A stretch of 64,000 nt of DNA, taken from the NCBI GenBank assembly GCA_041648175.1, contig JBAZPO010000014.1:1-64000 (forward strand), in the 5' to 3' direction. Positions 33,522-43,545 of this stretch are shown in pieces. This DNA comes from Desulfobaccales bacterium. Lineage in GTDB: Bacteria > Desulfobacterota > Desulfobaccia > Desulfobaccales > 0-14-0-80-60-11. The notes beneath the pieces were generated by a model. It made no database searches and was not told the DNA's origin. It worked only from the letters and a program-made list of their open reading frames with translations. The position numbers and the translations under genes were made by a program. How positions within the stretch are numbered: position 1 is the first letter of the stretch; each line of letters starts with the position of its first letter.

Positions 33522-36500
33522 TTAAAAGCGCCAGCGGAACGAGACCCCGGCGGTAAGGAGTCGATAGTTGTCCACCCATTCCCGAAAATAGAAGGCATGT
33601 ACATCCATGTAAAAATTCTGAACAAATTCCCATTCCAGGGCAGCCAACCCTTGGAGGGACGGACCCCAATCCCCATGCTCGCCCACGGCTTGCACCGTTC
33701 CCTGGAGGATCAAGGTGGGGAGGCGGAAGATTTGCTTGTCGAAGTTCACCCCGATACCGATGGCATTATAGATCTTGGGGCTGAAATAGGCTTCGTGCCG
33801 CTGGCTATAGGATGTCAGGAAATAGTGCGGGTTAAACTCCAGGTGCATCCGAGGTTGTCGCACGGCCTGCCAATTTAAGCCCTGGTATAAGGTCAAGCGC
33901 TGGTTATGATCGGAATAGAAGGCGCCCCCAACAAAGCCCCGCCAGTCCAAGCCCGGGCGAAATTGGTGATTATATGAGAGGTCCACCTGCTGATACGTGG
34001 TGATTTGAGCCTCCGTGAGATTGATAACCGATTGGTAAAGGCGGGGAAACAGGTAAGAATCCTGGTCAAAGATATCCCGGCGGCTGTACCGTAACGTGGC
34101 ATCGGTACGGGGTCCGGCGGCGAACGCCAGTTCCAGGGTTCCCATGAGGCGGTTCTTATGGTCTTTTGAAGTAAAAGAATAAGATTTAGTAAGATCTTCT
34201 GATAAAAAAGATGTTGTAGGAACGGGAATTGGGAATGGAAATGGCCTTAATGCAGGGGTAGTAGTCAATGTCGACCGAACTTGTCCGGTTTGGACTACAT
34301 GAAAATCGTCCCGCTTCCAATAACGGCGCAAAATAATTTCCCCGCTAAGCTTCAGGCGATCATGTGCCGCCAGAGGCCCCAGCCCCAAGGAAACTTCGGC
34401 CCGGCGTAAGCGGCTAGACGCATCGGTTCCTTGGGAGAATACCGGGTTTAACCCTAAATCAAGCTGACCATACTTGACGTTCTGGTTGTTCTGATTGTAT
34501 TCCCGGTATTCGATCCCCAATTGGGCCGGCAGCACTTTGGTGATCCAAAAGCTGCCGCCAACCCGCACAACCCCGCCGTAGAGCTTGTTGCTGTCGGTGA
34601 AATAGAGGGCTTCGGGTTGGACGATGGGCAGGAAATCAGAGACAAAGGCCGGCAGATAATTGCTGAGTCCCAAACCCTGGGGCTCCCGGTTAAAGCGGGA
34701 GAATTGCCAGGGACGCTGGGCCTCTTCGGGATGGCGTTCTCCCCGGTTGCCGGGAAAGCCCCGGGAGGCCAACTGCGGCCTCATCTGCTGGCGAACATCC
34801 TCCAATTCGTTAAGTAACTCGATATCCTGGGGTGTATCCTGCAAGGCCAGAGCAAAATCCTTATGGGCCGCCCCCCAATTGCCTTGAGAGCGGGCTGCCC
34901 GGGCCCGGGCCACCTTGGCGCCCTGGGAATCTGGTTTCATGGCGATGATTTCCTGGTAGACCGCGGCCGCCCCTTTATCCCCCATGCCTTCCAGATTTCT
35001 GGCCTTTTCCATGAGGTAGTCTTCCCGAGGAACCTTGCCGTCCAACTGGGCAAGGGTTGTCTGAGCCTCCGGAAAGTTTTGTTCTCCCCGGCAAGCCCGG
35101 ACCAATAGGAGAAGCCCCTGGGCATAACCCGGAGAATCCGCCGGGATTTTGGCCACCGCGGCCTTGACTCCCTCATATTGATGGCGCATGAGATAAACTT
35201 TGGCCATCTCCAGAGGCGCGCCGGGATTGTTCGGGTCTTTCTCCATGAGGCTCAGGGCCTGGCCCCAATTCTTCTGGGACATCTGGCATGCCAGGAGACG
35301 CTTGGCGATCGATTGATCGTGTGGCCGAAGTCTTAAAGCCCGCTCGTAATAGCGGACTGCAGCGGCCTGGTCTTCCAATTCCATGGCCAGAGCCGCCAGC
35401 CCTAAAAGCTCCCCGGGACTATCCGGACGCCGGTGGTTGCCATATTCCCGGAGGACATTCTGCAGATAATTGAGTTTGCCAGCCTGTCGCCCCAGTTGTC
35501 CGGAAAAATAGCCCAGGGCCGCGACCTGTTCCGGACCTCCCACCTTGATCCCGGGCAACCGATTCATCACCCGGTTCAGGTCCTCATAGCGCGGCAGCCG
35601 GGGTAAGACTGAGGTCAAGATCAGCAGGGAGGCCTGATGGGAGCGGTTCTTCCAGAGATTCTCGGTGAGTAAGTCCACGGCCCGATAGAGATTTTTGGGG
35701 TCAGTGGAATGGGCATAACATCGGGCCACCAGAGCTCGCTCATCCTGGCTCAACTTAGGTAACGGCTCCAGTTCCTTCTGGGCCAGAATCAGGGCCTTGG
35801 GAAAATCCCTAATTTCCAGGTAGGCTTCGATGGCCGCCACGCGCACCACCGGTTCCTGTGGTTGCTCCATGCGCAGGCGGTTCAGAAGCTCCAGGGCTTC
35901 GGAACCCCGCCCCAGATAGGTCAAAACCCGGGCCTTTTCCAGACGGGCGACGCGATCCTCGGGAGCCTTCTTGAGGAAAAGATCATATCTACTCAAGGCT
36001 TCTTGCAGGTTGCCCAACCAAAGGTAGAGATGGGCCTGCTCCCGGAGAAGGGCCGAGTCCTCAGGAGTGGAGCATTCCTGCAATTCCGTGGCCGCCTGAT
36101 CCCATTTCCTCTCTTCCAGGAGGAGACTAATGCGCCGCAGGCGTAGATTGACGTCATCTTTGATTTTTAGAGCTTCGCCGTACTGGTTCAAGGCATCATT
36201 CCGCGTTTCGCGCTTGAACGATAGGATTTCGGCCAATTGGCGCCTCACCTCCACGTCCTGGGGATTTTGTTCCAGATACGTGGAAAAGTAATGGGCCGCC
36301 TGGCTCCAGTGCTTCTGATAGAATTGGAGTTGCCCGGAAAAGAGCAGCAGTTTCGGATCCTTGGAGTTTTGATTGCGCAATGGCTCAATCATTTCCAAGG
36401 CATCCTGATAACGGTGGGCGTAGGAATAAGTCAAGGCCGCTTCCCACCGTAGCTCGCCCCTGATGAGCTGTCGCCGGGAAGCTTCATCCCACATACCCGC

Positions 36501-37574
36501 GGCCGCTTTAAAACGTTGCTTCCGGGCGTAGAGGCGGGCTAGATTGATGACGGTTTCCTGGTGAGTATCTCCAGCCACCCAGGCCTGGTGGTATTCTTTC
36601 TGGGCCTTGTCGAAATCCCCGATGAGGAGCAACTCCAAGGCGTACCAGCGCCGTAATTCCAGATCGGGTTGTTGCCGCATTAGAGGGGCCAAAACCCCTG
36701 CGGCTTCCGCATGGTTACCTTTTTGGGCCCAGATCCGGGCGAGGGCCAGGGCATATTCCTTCTGGCCCCGATTGCGGGCATAGAGCCAGAGATACTGATT
36801 CAAAGCTCGGTCAGTATCATGGGCGGCATCTGCGGCTTTAGCAGCCTCCAGGCGCAACGCTGAATCTCCCGCGCCCTTTTCCAGCAAGCGCTGGTAAATA
36901 TCACTGGAGGCTTGATAGTCCCGCTTCCAATAATGCAGGAGGGCCAGGAAGTGGAGGGCTTCGGCGTCCTCAGGGAACTCGGTCACCTCCTCTTCCTGAA
37001 GGGCGATGGCCTCTTTATACTGGTCTTGCGACGCCAACAGTTTCACCAGCAGCCGCCGCACCTGGGGGTCGTGGTCCAATCCGTAAAGGCGCTGATAATA
37101 CGTGACCGCCTGAGGATAATACTTCTCATGACGGGCCGCGATGCCGGCTGCGGACCCCAGGATGTTCCGATCATCCGGCTGGCGCTGAAGGTACAAGGCC
37201 AGTGCGTCCAACGCCGCTTGGGTCTCCCCCAGCCGCTCCAAGGCCTGGGCCTGAATCGTCAAGGCGCCGGGCCCGGGGTTCCGATCCATCATCTGGCGGG
37301 AAATCTCCAGGGCCGCCTTAACTTGTCCGGCATCAAGATAAATCCGGCTCAAAAGAATGCCGTTTTCTGAACTATCCGGGTCCCGGGTCCAAGCCTTCCG
37401 GGCCAGTTCCATGGCGCGAGCCTGATCGCCCTGGCCCGCCGCCTCCTGGGCCGCACGGTATAAAGATTGCTTGGACCTCCAGAAGTCATGGTCCTGACTC
37501 CAGGCGAGCCAAAAGATTGCCCCTAAGAAAAACAGGGGCAGCAACCATACCAGCAAGCGACCTTTGCTAACCAT
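33522..37574 (-). CDS. TPR-rich exopolysaccharide export protein with C-terminal beta-barrel
   Basis: A 1350-residue protein. An N-terminal hydrophobic helix (about residues 6-25) is followed by about twenty-five TPR-like helical pairs through residue about 970. The last 350 residues are beta-rich (GGSFWITKVLPAQLGIEYREY, read as strand pairs) and end in FRWRF, a terminal aromatic as in outer membrane beta-barrels. This is the layout of BcsC, PgaA and PelB, which carry polysaccharide through the periplasm and outer membrane. It overlaps the glycosyltransferase gene by eight bases (ATGGTTAG), so they are translationally coupled. I infer that it exports the polymer made by that enzyme. Confidence 0.88.
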   Translation of the reverse strand: MVSKGRLLVWLLPLFFLGAIFWLAWSQDHDFWRSKQSLYRAAQEAAGQGDQARAMELARKAWTRDPDSSENGILLSRIYLDAGQVKAALEISRQMMDRNPGPGALTIQAQALERLGETQAALDALALYLQRQPDDRNILGSAAGIAARHEKYYPQAVTYYQRLYGLDHDPQVRRLLVKLLASQDQYKEAIALQEEEVTEFPEDAEALHFLALLHYWKRDYQASSDIYQRLLEKGAGDSALRLEAAKAADAAHDTDRALNQYLWLYARNRGQKEYALALARIWAQKGNHAEAAGVLAPLMRQQPDLELRRWYALELLLIGDFDKAQKEYHQAWVAGDTHQETVINLARLYARKQRFKAAAGMWDEASRRQLIRGELRWEAALTYSYAHRYQDALEMIEPLRNQNSKDPKLLLFSGQLQFYQKHWSQAAHYFSTYLEQNPQDVEVRRQLAEILSFKRETRNDALNQYGEALKIKDDVNLRLRRISLLLEERKWDQAATELQECSTPEDSALLREQAHLYLWLGNLQEALSRYDLFLKKAPEDRVARLEKARVLTYLGRGSEALELLNRLRMEQPQEPVVRVAAIEAYLEIRDFPKALILAQKELEPLPKLSQDERALVARCYAHSTDPKNLYRAVDLLTENLWKNRSHQASLLILTSVLPRLPRYEDLNRVMNRLPGIKVGGPEQVAALGYFSGQLGRQAGKLNYLQNVLREYGNHRRPDSPGELLGLAALAMELEDQAAAVRYYERALRLRPHDQSIAKRLLACQMSQKNWGQALSLMEKDPNNPGAPLEMAKVYLMRHQYEGVKAAVAKIPADSPGYAQGLLLLVRACRGEQNFPEAQTTLAQLDGKVPREDYLMEKARNLEGMGDKGAAAVYQEIIAMKPDSQGAKVARARAARSQGNWGAAHKDFALALQDTPQDIELLNELEDVRQQMRPQLASRGFPGNRGERHPEEAQRPWQFSRFNREPQGLGLSNYLPAFVSDFLPIVQPEALYFTDSNKLYGGVVRVGGSFWITKVLPAQLGIEYREYNQNNQNVKYGQLDLGLNPVFSQGTDASSRLRRAEVSLGLGPLAAHDRLKLSGEIILRRYWKRDDFHVVQTGQVRSTLTTTPALRPFPFPIPVPTTSFLSEDLTKSYSFTSKDHKNRLMGTLELAFAAGPRTDATLRYSRRDIFDQDSYLFPRLYQSVINLTEAQITTYQQVDLSYNHQFRPGLDWRGFVGGAFYSDHNQRLTLYQGLNWQAVRQPRMHLEFNPHYFLTSYSQRHEAYFSPKIYNAIGIGVNFDKQIFRLPTLILQGTVQAVGEHGDWGPSLQGLAALEWEFVQNFYMDVHAFYFREWVDNYRLLTAGVSFRWRF

Positions 37575-39141
37575 AAACCCGCTTGGGATCCATGGCGGGA
37601 AGCCACCTAGGTCTGATCATGACCGCCAGCACCAGATCCCCCAAAATCCAAATAATTGCGGCAGAAAACACGGCGTTGAAAAAAACCAGCCGGGGCTCAC
37701 ACCATCCCCTTAAGAGAGCCACTACCGGCAGGCTCAGGTGCAGGAAAATGAACCCAAGATGCGGAGCCAATTGCCACCACGGACTGACATGAGTAAGAGA
37801 CCCGGCATTGTTGACCCGGTAAGCGGGCTTGCGACCGGGTGGATAGAGCAGGGCCGCAAGGATGGCCAGCGTATGCACCGGAAACAGGCTGCAGAGCATT
37901 TTGAACTGCCTGAGCGGTTCTTTGCCAAAAAAGAGATAACGGAACATCAGGATAGTGCTCAGAAGATAGACGCCGCGCAAGACCCCATAGGCCAGTTCGT
38001 CGCCGATAATGCAGGACTGGCCGCGACAGTAAACGACCAGCGGAATGGTGTAAAACAAAGGGAATACAAGTCCACTGGCCAAATAACTCACCATAATAAA
38101 AAGAAAATGTGTCTTTTGCAGCCAGGACAGACCGGATTTGAAGAGGGGATTGTCCCAGAAGAAGAGGCGCATGGTGTCCAGGCACCATTGGAAACGCTGG
38201 CGATAGACCCCACCCAGGGTCATAGGCGCCAGGCCTCGGGAGAGGGGGTAAGGATAGTAAACTCCTTTCCAGCCCCGGCTAACCAATTCATAAGAAGAGG
38301 TGAAATCTTCCACAAGGTTCCAGGAAGAGAACCCCCCCATCTCCTGGAGGGCCTGGCGGCGATACACCACCCCGGAACCACAAGAAATCACGGCGTTGGC
38401 CTGGTCATTGTGTAACTGGATAGTTTCGTAAAAGACCTTATCACTGTTGTAATACGGATCACCTTCGGGCAAGAAAAAAGCCTGCTTGCTTTGGACATAG
38501 CCCACTTGCGGCCGATGGAAAATACCTGCCAGCCGATCCAGGATCTCCGGACTTGGCACCTGGTCGGCGTCCAGGACCAGAATCAAATCGCCGCGACTCT
38601 GGCTCAGACCGAAATTAAGGTTGCCGCTTTTGGCATCCTGGCGGGGCGCCCCTGCTTGAGCGCGGGAAAGGTACTGAAATCCACAAGAGTGGGCCAGGGC
38701 GGCCACTGCCGGGGACGCGGCATCATCTAAAACGTAAACTTCCAGAGGCCGGTAGTTAATCTGCTGAACCGCCCGGAGCGTGGTGGTGATGACTTCCAGG
38801 GGTTCGCCACAGCAGGGAACGAAAATATCCACGGAAAAATTGCCGTGGCCCTTCGGGTCTTCCGGGCGATTTGGCTGAAGGAACCAGGTGCTGTAACACA
38901 AGAGGCAGAGGAGGAGATAGGACAGGATCTCAGCCAGAAAGAACGAGATATCCAGCGCGGCGCGGCTGAGGAACACCAGTCTACCTAGCCAGCCCAGATA
39001 GGCCAGCCCTACGGATAAGGCAATCAGGGAGAAGAGCCTGGCCCAGTGACGGTATGCAAGGTGCTCCAGGCCGGAACCAGGTTCATTCATAGCCGAATGC
39101 AGGGGAGGGGTTCCCCATCGCAAACGGGGATTCTCACCCAT
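37567..39141 (-). CDS. Cellulose-synthase-like glycosyltransferase family 2 (polysaccharide synthase)
   Basis: A 524-residue processive-type membrane glycosyltransferase. Two N-terminal membrane helices (about 36-55 and 62-85) precede a cytosolic GT2 domain with D139/D140, DAD at 191-193 and E278-D279. The acceptor motif is Q315-R-F-Q-W319, with Gln where QxxRW usually has Arg. Five or so C-terminal membrane helices follow (345-500). There is no PilZ domain, so direct c-di-GMP binding like BcsA is not seen. It heads an operon with the TPR exporter. The product sugar cannot be read from the sequence. The start at 39141 is 18 bases after a short leader ORF. Confidence 0.9.
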   Translation of the reverse strand: MGENPRLRWGTPPLHSAMNEPGSGLEHLAYRHWARLFSLIALSVGLAYLGWLGRLVFLSRAALDISFFLAEILSYLLLCLLCYSTWFLQPNRPEDPKGHGNFSVDIFVPCCGEPLEVITTTLRAVQQINYRPLEVYVLDDAASPAVAALAHSCGFQYLSRAQAGAPRQDAKSGNLNFGLSQSRGDLILVLDADQVPSPEILDRLAGIFHRPQVGYVQSKQAFFLPEGDPYYNSDKVFYETIQLHNDQANAVISCGSGVVYRRQALQEMGGFSSWNLVEDFTSSYELVSRGWKGVYYPYPLSRGLAPMTLGGVYRQRFQWCLDTMRLFFWDNPLFKSGLSWLQKTHFLFIMVSYLASGLVFPLFYTIPLVVYCRGQSCIIGDELAYGVLRGVYLLSTILMFRYLFFGKEPLRQFKMLCSLFPVHTLAILAALLYPPGRKPAYRVNNAGSLTHVSPWWQLAPHLGFIFLHLSLPVVALLRGWCEPRLVFFNAVFSAAIIWILGDLVLAVMIRPRWLPAMDPKRVYG

Positions 39142-39156
39142 CGCCAGAACCCCCGT

Positions 39157-39207
39157 TCACACCGGCCGGACTTGGACTTTAGCGTTCCATCGGCTGTGAT
39201 GTTTCAT
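39157..39207 (-). CDS. Possible 16-codon leader peptide upstream of the glycosyltransferase
   Basis: GGGAGGGAATATTT precedes ATG at 39207, opening a 16-residue ORF (MKHHSRWNAKVQVRPV) that ends 15 bases before the glycosyltransferase ATG. The small distance and strong ribosome binding site suggest a translated uORF that could couple or attenuate expression. Codon composition gives no clear amino-acid-sensing pattern. Confidence 0.3.
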   Translation of the reverse strand: MKHHSRWNAKVQVRPV

Positions 39208-39624
39208 AAATATTCCCTCCCTGGAATGTTGCATGTTGAATCATGATGGCGGAAGGAGTCCGGAAGCCTTTTACACCAATGGATTATTGGTATACTTTTT
39301 TTCAATTTAATTCAACTTAATAAATACTATATTCTCTTATTAATTAAGCTTCTTCGAACTATATTGACATTTGTCTCATACCCTCATAATCAACAGCTTT
39401 CTTATCCTAACGTAGCTAATTTATACTATATAGATTATTGTATATTATTTTTACTTTAATTTAATTGATTTAACTGGTATTTAGTGCATAGTAATCCCTA
39501 CTTATTGTGCAGGACGCTACTAGAGGGGAGTAGAACTATGGCAGGGAGAAGGAAATTTTCGGCCAGGTACCTGCGGGTTGAAAATATCACATCCGGGCGA
39601 GGCAGTGAATTCGGTCCAGATTCC
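39208..39624. other. AT-rich promoter region between the EPS operon and the ElyC-like gene
   Basis: The stretch 39280-39490 is strikingly AT-rich compared with the rest of the window. It includes repeated TTTAATTTAATT and TATACTATATAG strings. It separates the EPS operon from the ElyC-like gene, which is on the same strand and ends at 39625. It probably holds the EPS operon promoter and binding sites for an AT-binding protein, but no single promoter stands out. No gene is supported. Confidence 0.4.
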
Positions 39625-40416
39625 TTAAACTGAACCGCGCAGCCAAGCCCAGGCCAGCCCCAGGTACTCGTGCCAGGCGGATTCCACCTGCCCCAAGTGC
39701 CCGGCTTTGGGAAAAAACCTGCTCGCATCATGCCCCTGGGCTTCCTTGACCAGATAATCGGCCGGGGCCGGGATGGGCTGTAGGCCGTGCTTTTTAAACA
39801 AGGCCACGGACCGCGGCATATGGGCGGCGGAGGTGACCAGAATAATTTTTTGAGCGCCCACCATTTTGGCGATCAGGACAGCTTCTTCCTCTGTGTCCCG
39901 GGAGTTCCGCTCCAACGTGATATCTTCTAGCTTTACCCCGAGGAGCACGGCAATCCGGGCCATCACGTCGGCCTCCGGGACAGGATCATAAACTCCCCTG
40001 CCGGAGAGCAGCAGCTTGCTTCCCGGGATGGCTTTATAGAGACGCACCCCCTCCACAACGCGCCCCAGGGCCGCTTGGCTGATTTGGCTATTCACCGGTA
40101 GCCGGGGGTCAGATACGTGCCCGCCTCCCAGTACTACAATCCATTTGGGAGAAGCGGCATCAGCACTCCCCTGCCAGGACATATTCTCAGGATGTAAGAG
40201 CGCGGGAAAGCGCCCTTCCAGGGGCGTCAAGAGTTTTGCAGACATGAACGATAAGCTCAGCAGGAGCAGGAACATAGTGCCCAGGGTCACCACTATCTTC
40301 CCCAAGCGCTGCATCCTGGTGGCCCAGAGGCAAAATAATCCCAGGACCAAAATCTCCAGGCCGATGGAAACCGGATTAAGGAACTGAGACACGATTTTTT
40401 TCACCATGAAGATCAT
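39625..40416 (-). CDS. ElyC/SanA/YdcF family protein (DUF218)
   Basis: A 263-residue inner-membrane protein with two N-terminal membrane helices (about 10-30 and 38-60) and a periplasmic DUF218 domain. IVVLGGGHVSDPRL, then SGRGVYDPVPEADVMA, then RNSRDTEEEAVLIAK and ILVTSAAHMPRSVALF, are typical. E. coli ElyC affects peptidoglycan and enterobacterial common antigen lipid-carrier use. A role in undecaprenyl-phosphate balance during polysaccharide synthesis would fit this neighbourhood, but that is an inference. It lies upstream of the EPS operon on the same strand. Confidence 0.88.
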   Translation of the reverse strand: MIFMVKKIVSQFLNPVSIGLEILVLGLFCLWATRMQRLGKIVVTLGTMFLLLLSLSFMSAKLLTPLEGRFPALLHPENMSWQGSADAASPKWIVVLGGGHVSDPRLPVNSQISQAALGRVVEGVRLYKAIPGSKLLLSGRGVYDPVPEADVMARIAVLLGVKLEDITLERNSRDTEEEAVLIAKMVGAQKIILVTSAAHMPRSVALFKKHGLQPIPAPADYLVKEAQGHDASRFFPKAGHLGQVESAWHEYLGLAWAWLRGSV

Positions 40417-40629
40417 CGGAATTCTCCGCTAAGTTTATACGAGTTTCCCTCAAGAATTTATTGATTCAAGAGGGACGTTGGAATAATATTACAACAATTC
40501 CTTCCCTTCATCCAGGCAGGTCTTCAACTAAGCAGTGACTGGGGACGGGGTTGTGTTCCTGGGGCAGAGGAATTTGGCAGATGAAATTTTCTTAACTTTT
40601 TTGGGGGCTGCGGGGGAAGAGGTAAAGTG

Positions 40630-43545
40630 TTAGTCGAACTTAAAACCTTTCTCTTTGAACAACGTTATACATGCCGCCGCTACCTCAGGGTCGTACAACG
40701 TGCCCTTATTCCTGGTGATTTCTGCCAGGGCCTCCCCTATCCCCAGCGAAGGCCGGTACGGCCGATGAGAAGCCATAGCCTCCACCACATCGGCTAGCGC
40801 CAGGATGCGAGCCTCCAGGCAGATGTCCGAGCCAGTCAAACCCGCCGGATAACCGGAGCCGTCTAAGCGCTCATGGTGTTGCAGCACTATCGCAGCTACG
40901 GGCCATGGAAAGTCTATATTCCGCAAGATATCGCACCCTACCTGAGAATGGGTTTTAATGATATTGAATTCATACTTATTAAGTTGGCCGGGCCTATTGA
41001 GAATCTCCGCCGGCACCACGATTTTACCGATATCATGAAGGAAACCAGCCGCGTGCAGCCCTGCAATACGGTCCGCATCAAGACCCATTTCTGCCGCGAT
41101 GGCGCAGGCCAGTCGGGTGACCCCCCTCTGGTGGCCGGCGGTATAAGGGTCGCGCATTTCCAGGATGGCCGCGATAGTTTCCACAGTCTGTTGCATCATG
41201 GCCTGCAAACGCTTCAGGCTCTCCGCCAGCCCTTGAGCCAGGCGTAGAGATCTAATCCCCACCGCGATGTCCCCGGCCACCTGGTTCAAGAAGCTGATTT
41301 CTTCCTCCATGAAGGCATCGGGGACTCCGGAATACACTTTCAAAATACCGATCACTTCGTCTTCGTGAATTAAGGGCAGGGATATGCTGGATTGATAACC
41401 CCGGTCCAAGGCTTCCTGACGCCAGGGGTTTGGAGCTGGGTCCGTGGCAATGCATTGCCTGATAAAAGGTCTTGCGGTTCTGATGGCATCACCCGTGGGT
41501 CCCCTGCCCGGGTCCGAATCATCCCACCTCACTTTGATGGTGGCAAGATAGCCCTCTTCCACCCCGGCCCAGGCCACGGGAGTCACCTCAAAGCTGTCCG
41601 GTCTGACCAAACCGATCCAGGCGCATCGGACATAGGGTATCCGGCTCAGACGATCACAGGTGTCTTGAAAAAGCTGAGGCTCACTCTTGACGCGGAGCAG
41701 ATCCTCATTGATCTCCGTAATGGTTTTGAGCAAAATATTTAAATCATCGATCCTTTCTTCGGTGCGTTTCCGTTCGGAGATGTCGAACAACACCCCGTTG
41801 ATATAAAGGATTCTCCCTTCCGGGTTACAGACAATATGGCTGCGCTCTTGAATCCAGAGGGTTTTGTCATCCCTGGTCTTGATCCGATACTCCCTGACAT
41901 ATGACTTGTCTGTCTTTAAAGCCAGAAGAAATTTTTCCTTGGCTCGGGATATATCTTCCTCGTGGATCAGATCCACCCACTTCAGGCTCCGGGAGTTGAA
42001 CTCTCCCTGTGTATAACCAGTGAGCTGCTCGACTTGATCATCAAAAAGATTAACCGCCCCATCGGCATTTCCCAGAAAGACCACCGCCGGCAGATTACTT
42101 ATCAATAATCGGAATTTTTCTTCACTGGCGCGCAGGGCAGCTTCGCCCTGCCGGCGAGCCGTCATGTCCCGTGCCACACTGAGGATCAATCTGCGATCGT
42201 CCAGGTCCATGAGACGGGCATGAATCTCCACTGGCATAATAGAATGATCTTTGCGAAAGTGAGCCGAGTCAAAGATGATCTCCCCTTTTTGCAGCAATTC
42301 CTCAACGAGCCGGGCGCGTTCCACCATAAACTCTTGAGGAGTCAGCTGCGCGATATCACCTGCCAGCAGTTCCTCCTTCTCATAGCCCCGGGACTTATAA
42401 GCCGCTTCATTAATGTAAATTAACCGGCCATCCAGATCATGCAAGAAAATGGAATCACTGGCGCCATCCAAGAGCTTTTCCTTTAACTTTAGTTCTGCTT
42501 CGGCCCGTTTATGCTCGGTGGTGTCCAGGGCCAAAATGGCCAGTTCTTCGATCTCCCCGGCCTCATTGGGTATCGGACGAAAATAGTTTTCATAACATCT
42601 CCCGCCATGACAATCCATAAAACGAACCAGTTCCTTGGTCCGTAAGGCTTTATGCAACTGCTCCCTTCTTTTCTTAGCCACCTCCGGGGGCAACAGATCA
42701 AATACATTAACCCCCACGGTGTCCTTAATTTTTTTCCCCAGTCTTCGAGCCGCTACCTCATTGATGGCCAGGATGACTCCTTCGCGGTCCAGGAGCAGCA
42801 CTGTCTCCGGAGTGGCGTCCAGGAGGGCTCTTAAAGTTTCCCGGCTTTTCAGAAGGGCTCCTCCCACCTTTTTTCGCTCGGCGATTTCCTCCTCCAGTTG
42901 GGTGGCAGTCTTTTTATATTCAAGATTAGTGAGCCCTTGCTCGACGATCATAACGGCAAGTTCGCTCAGCAGGGATAAGACTTCTTTAAATCGGGCCTCA
43001 CTGACCACCGGCACCTTGCTTAAGGCTTCCAGATACTTATCCTGATCATAGCCAAAAACTTGCGCCTGCTTCTTAAATTGATCGTAGTCTGGCTCTTCAA
43101 AAAATACCTGTCCAGTAAATAGGTTAGCCAGATGCTTGCCTTTAATGATGATGGGTGTGGCCCCATCAATCAGGCCGTGGTTACATTTCCGGACATTTAA
43201 TTCATGCAAGGCCATTAATTCTTCGGTCAGGGAAGCATCGCTGTGCTTACAATGTCGAAATGATTCCGGGACAACCCGATGGAAATTGGTACAAATATCT
43301 TGCCAACTGGTGGCAATGAGGACATCCTGAGACGGGTGGGCAATTAAGGCAAAAGGAAAACCGGTGACCAAAGAGAATTTTATAAAGATTTCTCTTAACC
43401 GGTCGATATCCACCAAATCCTGGATGGAGTATTTCCCGTCAAGGAGATCGGGAGCCACAGGATTTGCAAAATCCGGCGGGATAATTGTTGCTAATTTTCC
43501 CGCTCGCTTGGTGAGTTTGGTTCTGGGTCTGTCGACTTCTGTCAT
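40630..43545 (-). CDS. PocR-PAS-PAS-PAS-GAF-HD-GYP c-di-GMP phosphodiesterase
   Basis: A 971-residue soluble signalling protein. Domain order: PocR sensory domain (about 35-205; IDRLREIFIKFSLVTGFP, CKHSD, HGLIDGATPI), a short coiled coil, PAS domains at about 230-350, 355-475 and 480-600, a GAF domain at about 610-775, and HD-GYP at about 785-971. The HD-GYP part keeps FLHDIGKI and HHERLDGSGYPAGL, so it should hydrolyse c-di-GMP. PocR domains can bind small hydrocarbons such as propanediol and respond to substrates. No membrane segment is seen. It probably lowers c-di-GMP in response to a ligand near the EPS locus. The 213 bases between it and the ElyC-like gene hold no gene. Confidence 0.93.
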   Translation of the reverse strand: MTEVDRPRTKLTKRAGKLATIIPPDFANPVAPDLLDGKYSIQDLVDIDRLREIFIKFSLVTGFPFALIAHPSQDVLIATSWQDICTNFHRVVPESFRHCKHSDASLTEELMALHELNVRKCNHGLIDGATPIIIKGKHLANLFTGQVFFEEPDYDQFKKQAQVFGYDQDKYLEALSKVPVVSEARFKEVLSLLSELAVMIVEQGLTNLEYKKTATQLEEEIAERKKVGGALLKSRETLRALLDATPETVLLLDREGVILAINEVAARRLGKKIKDTVGVNVFDLLPPEVAKKRREQLHKALRTKELVRFMDCHGGRCYENYFRPIPNEAGEIEELAILALDTTEHKRAEAELKLKEKLLDGASDSIFLHDLDGRLIYINEAAYKSRGYEKEELLAGDIAQLTPQEFMVERARLVEELLQKGEIIFDSAHFRKDHSIMPVEIHARLMDLDDRRLILSVARDMTARRQGEAALRASEEKFRLLISNLPAVVFLGNADGAVNLFDDQVEQLTGYTQGEFNSRSLKWVDLIHEEDISRAKEKFLLALKTDKSYVREYRIKTRDDKTLWIQERSHIVCNPEGRILYINGVLFDISERKRTEERIDDLNILLKTITEINEDLLRVKSEPQLFQDTCDRLSRIPYVRCAWIGLVRPDSFEVTPVAWAGVEEGYLATIKVRWDDSDPGRGPTGDAIRTARPFIRQCIATDPAPNPWRQEALDRGYQSSISLPLIHEDEVIGILKVYSGVPDAFMEEEISFLNQVAGDIAVGIRSLRLAQGLAESLKRLQAMMQQTVETIAAILEMRDPYTAGHQRGVTRLACAIAAEMGLDADRIAGLHAAGFLHDIGKIVVPAEILNRPGQLNKYEFNIIKTHSQVGCDILRNIDFPWPVAAIVLQHHERLDGSGYPAGLTGSDICLEARILALADVVEAMASHRPYRPSLGIGEALAEITRNKGTLYDPEVAAACITLFKEKGFKFD

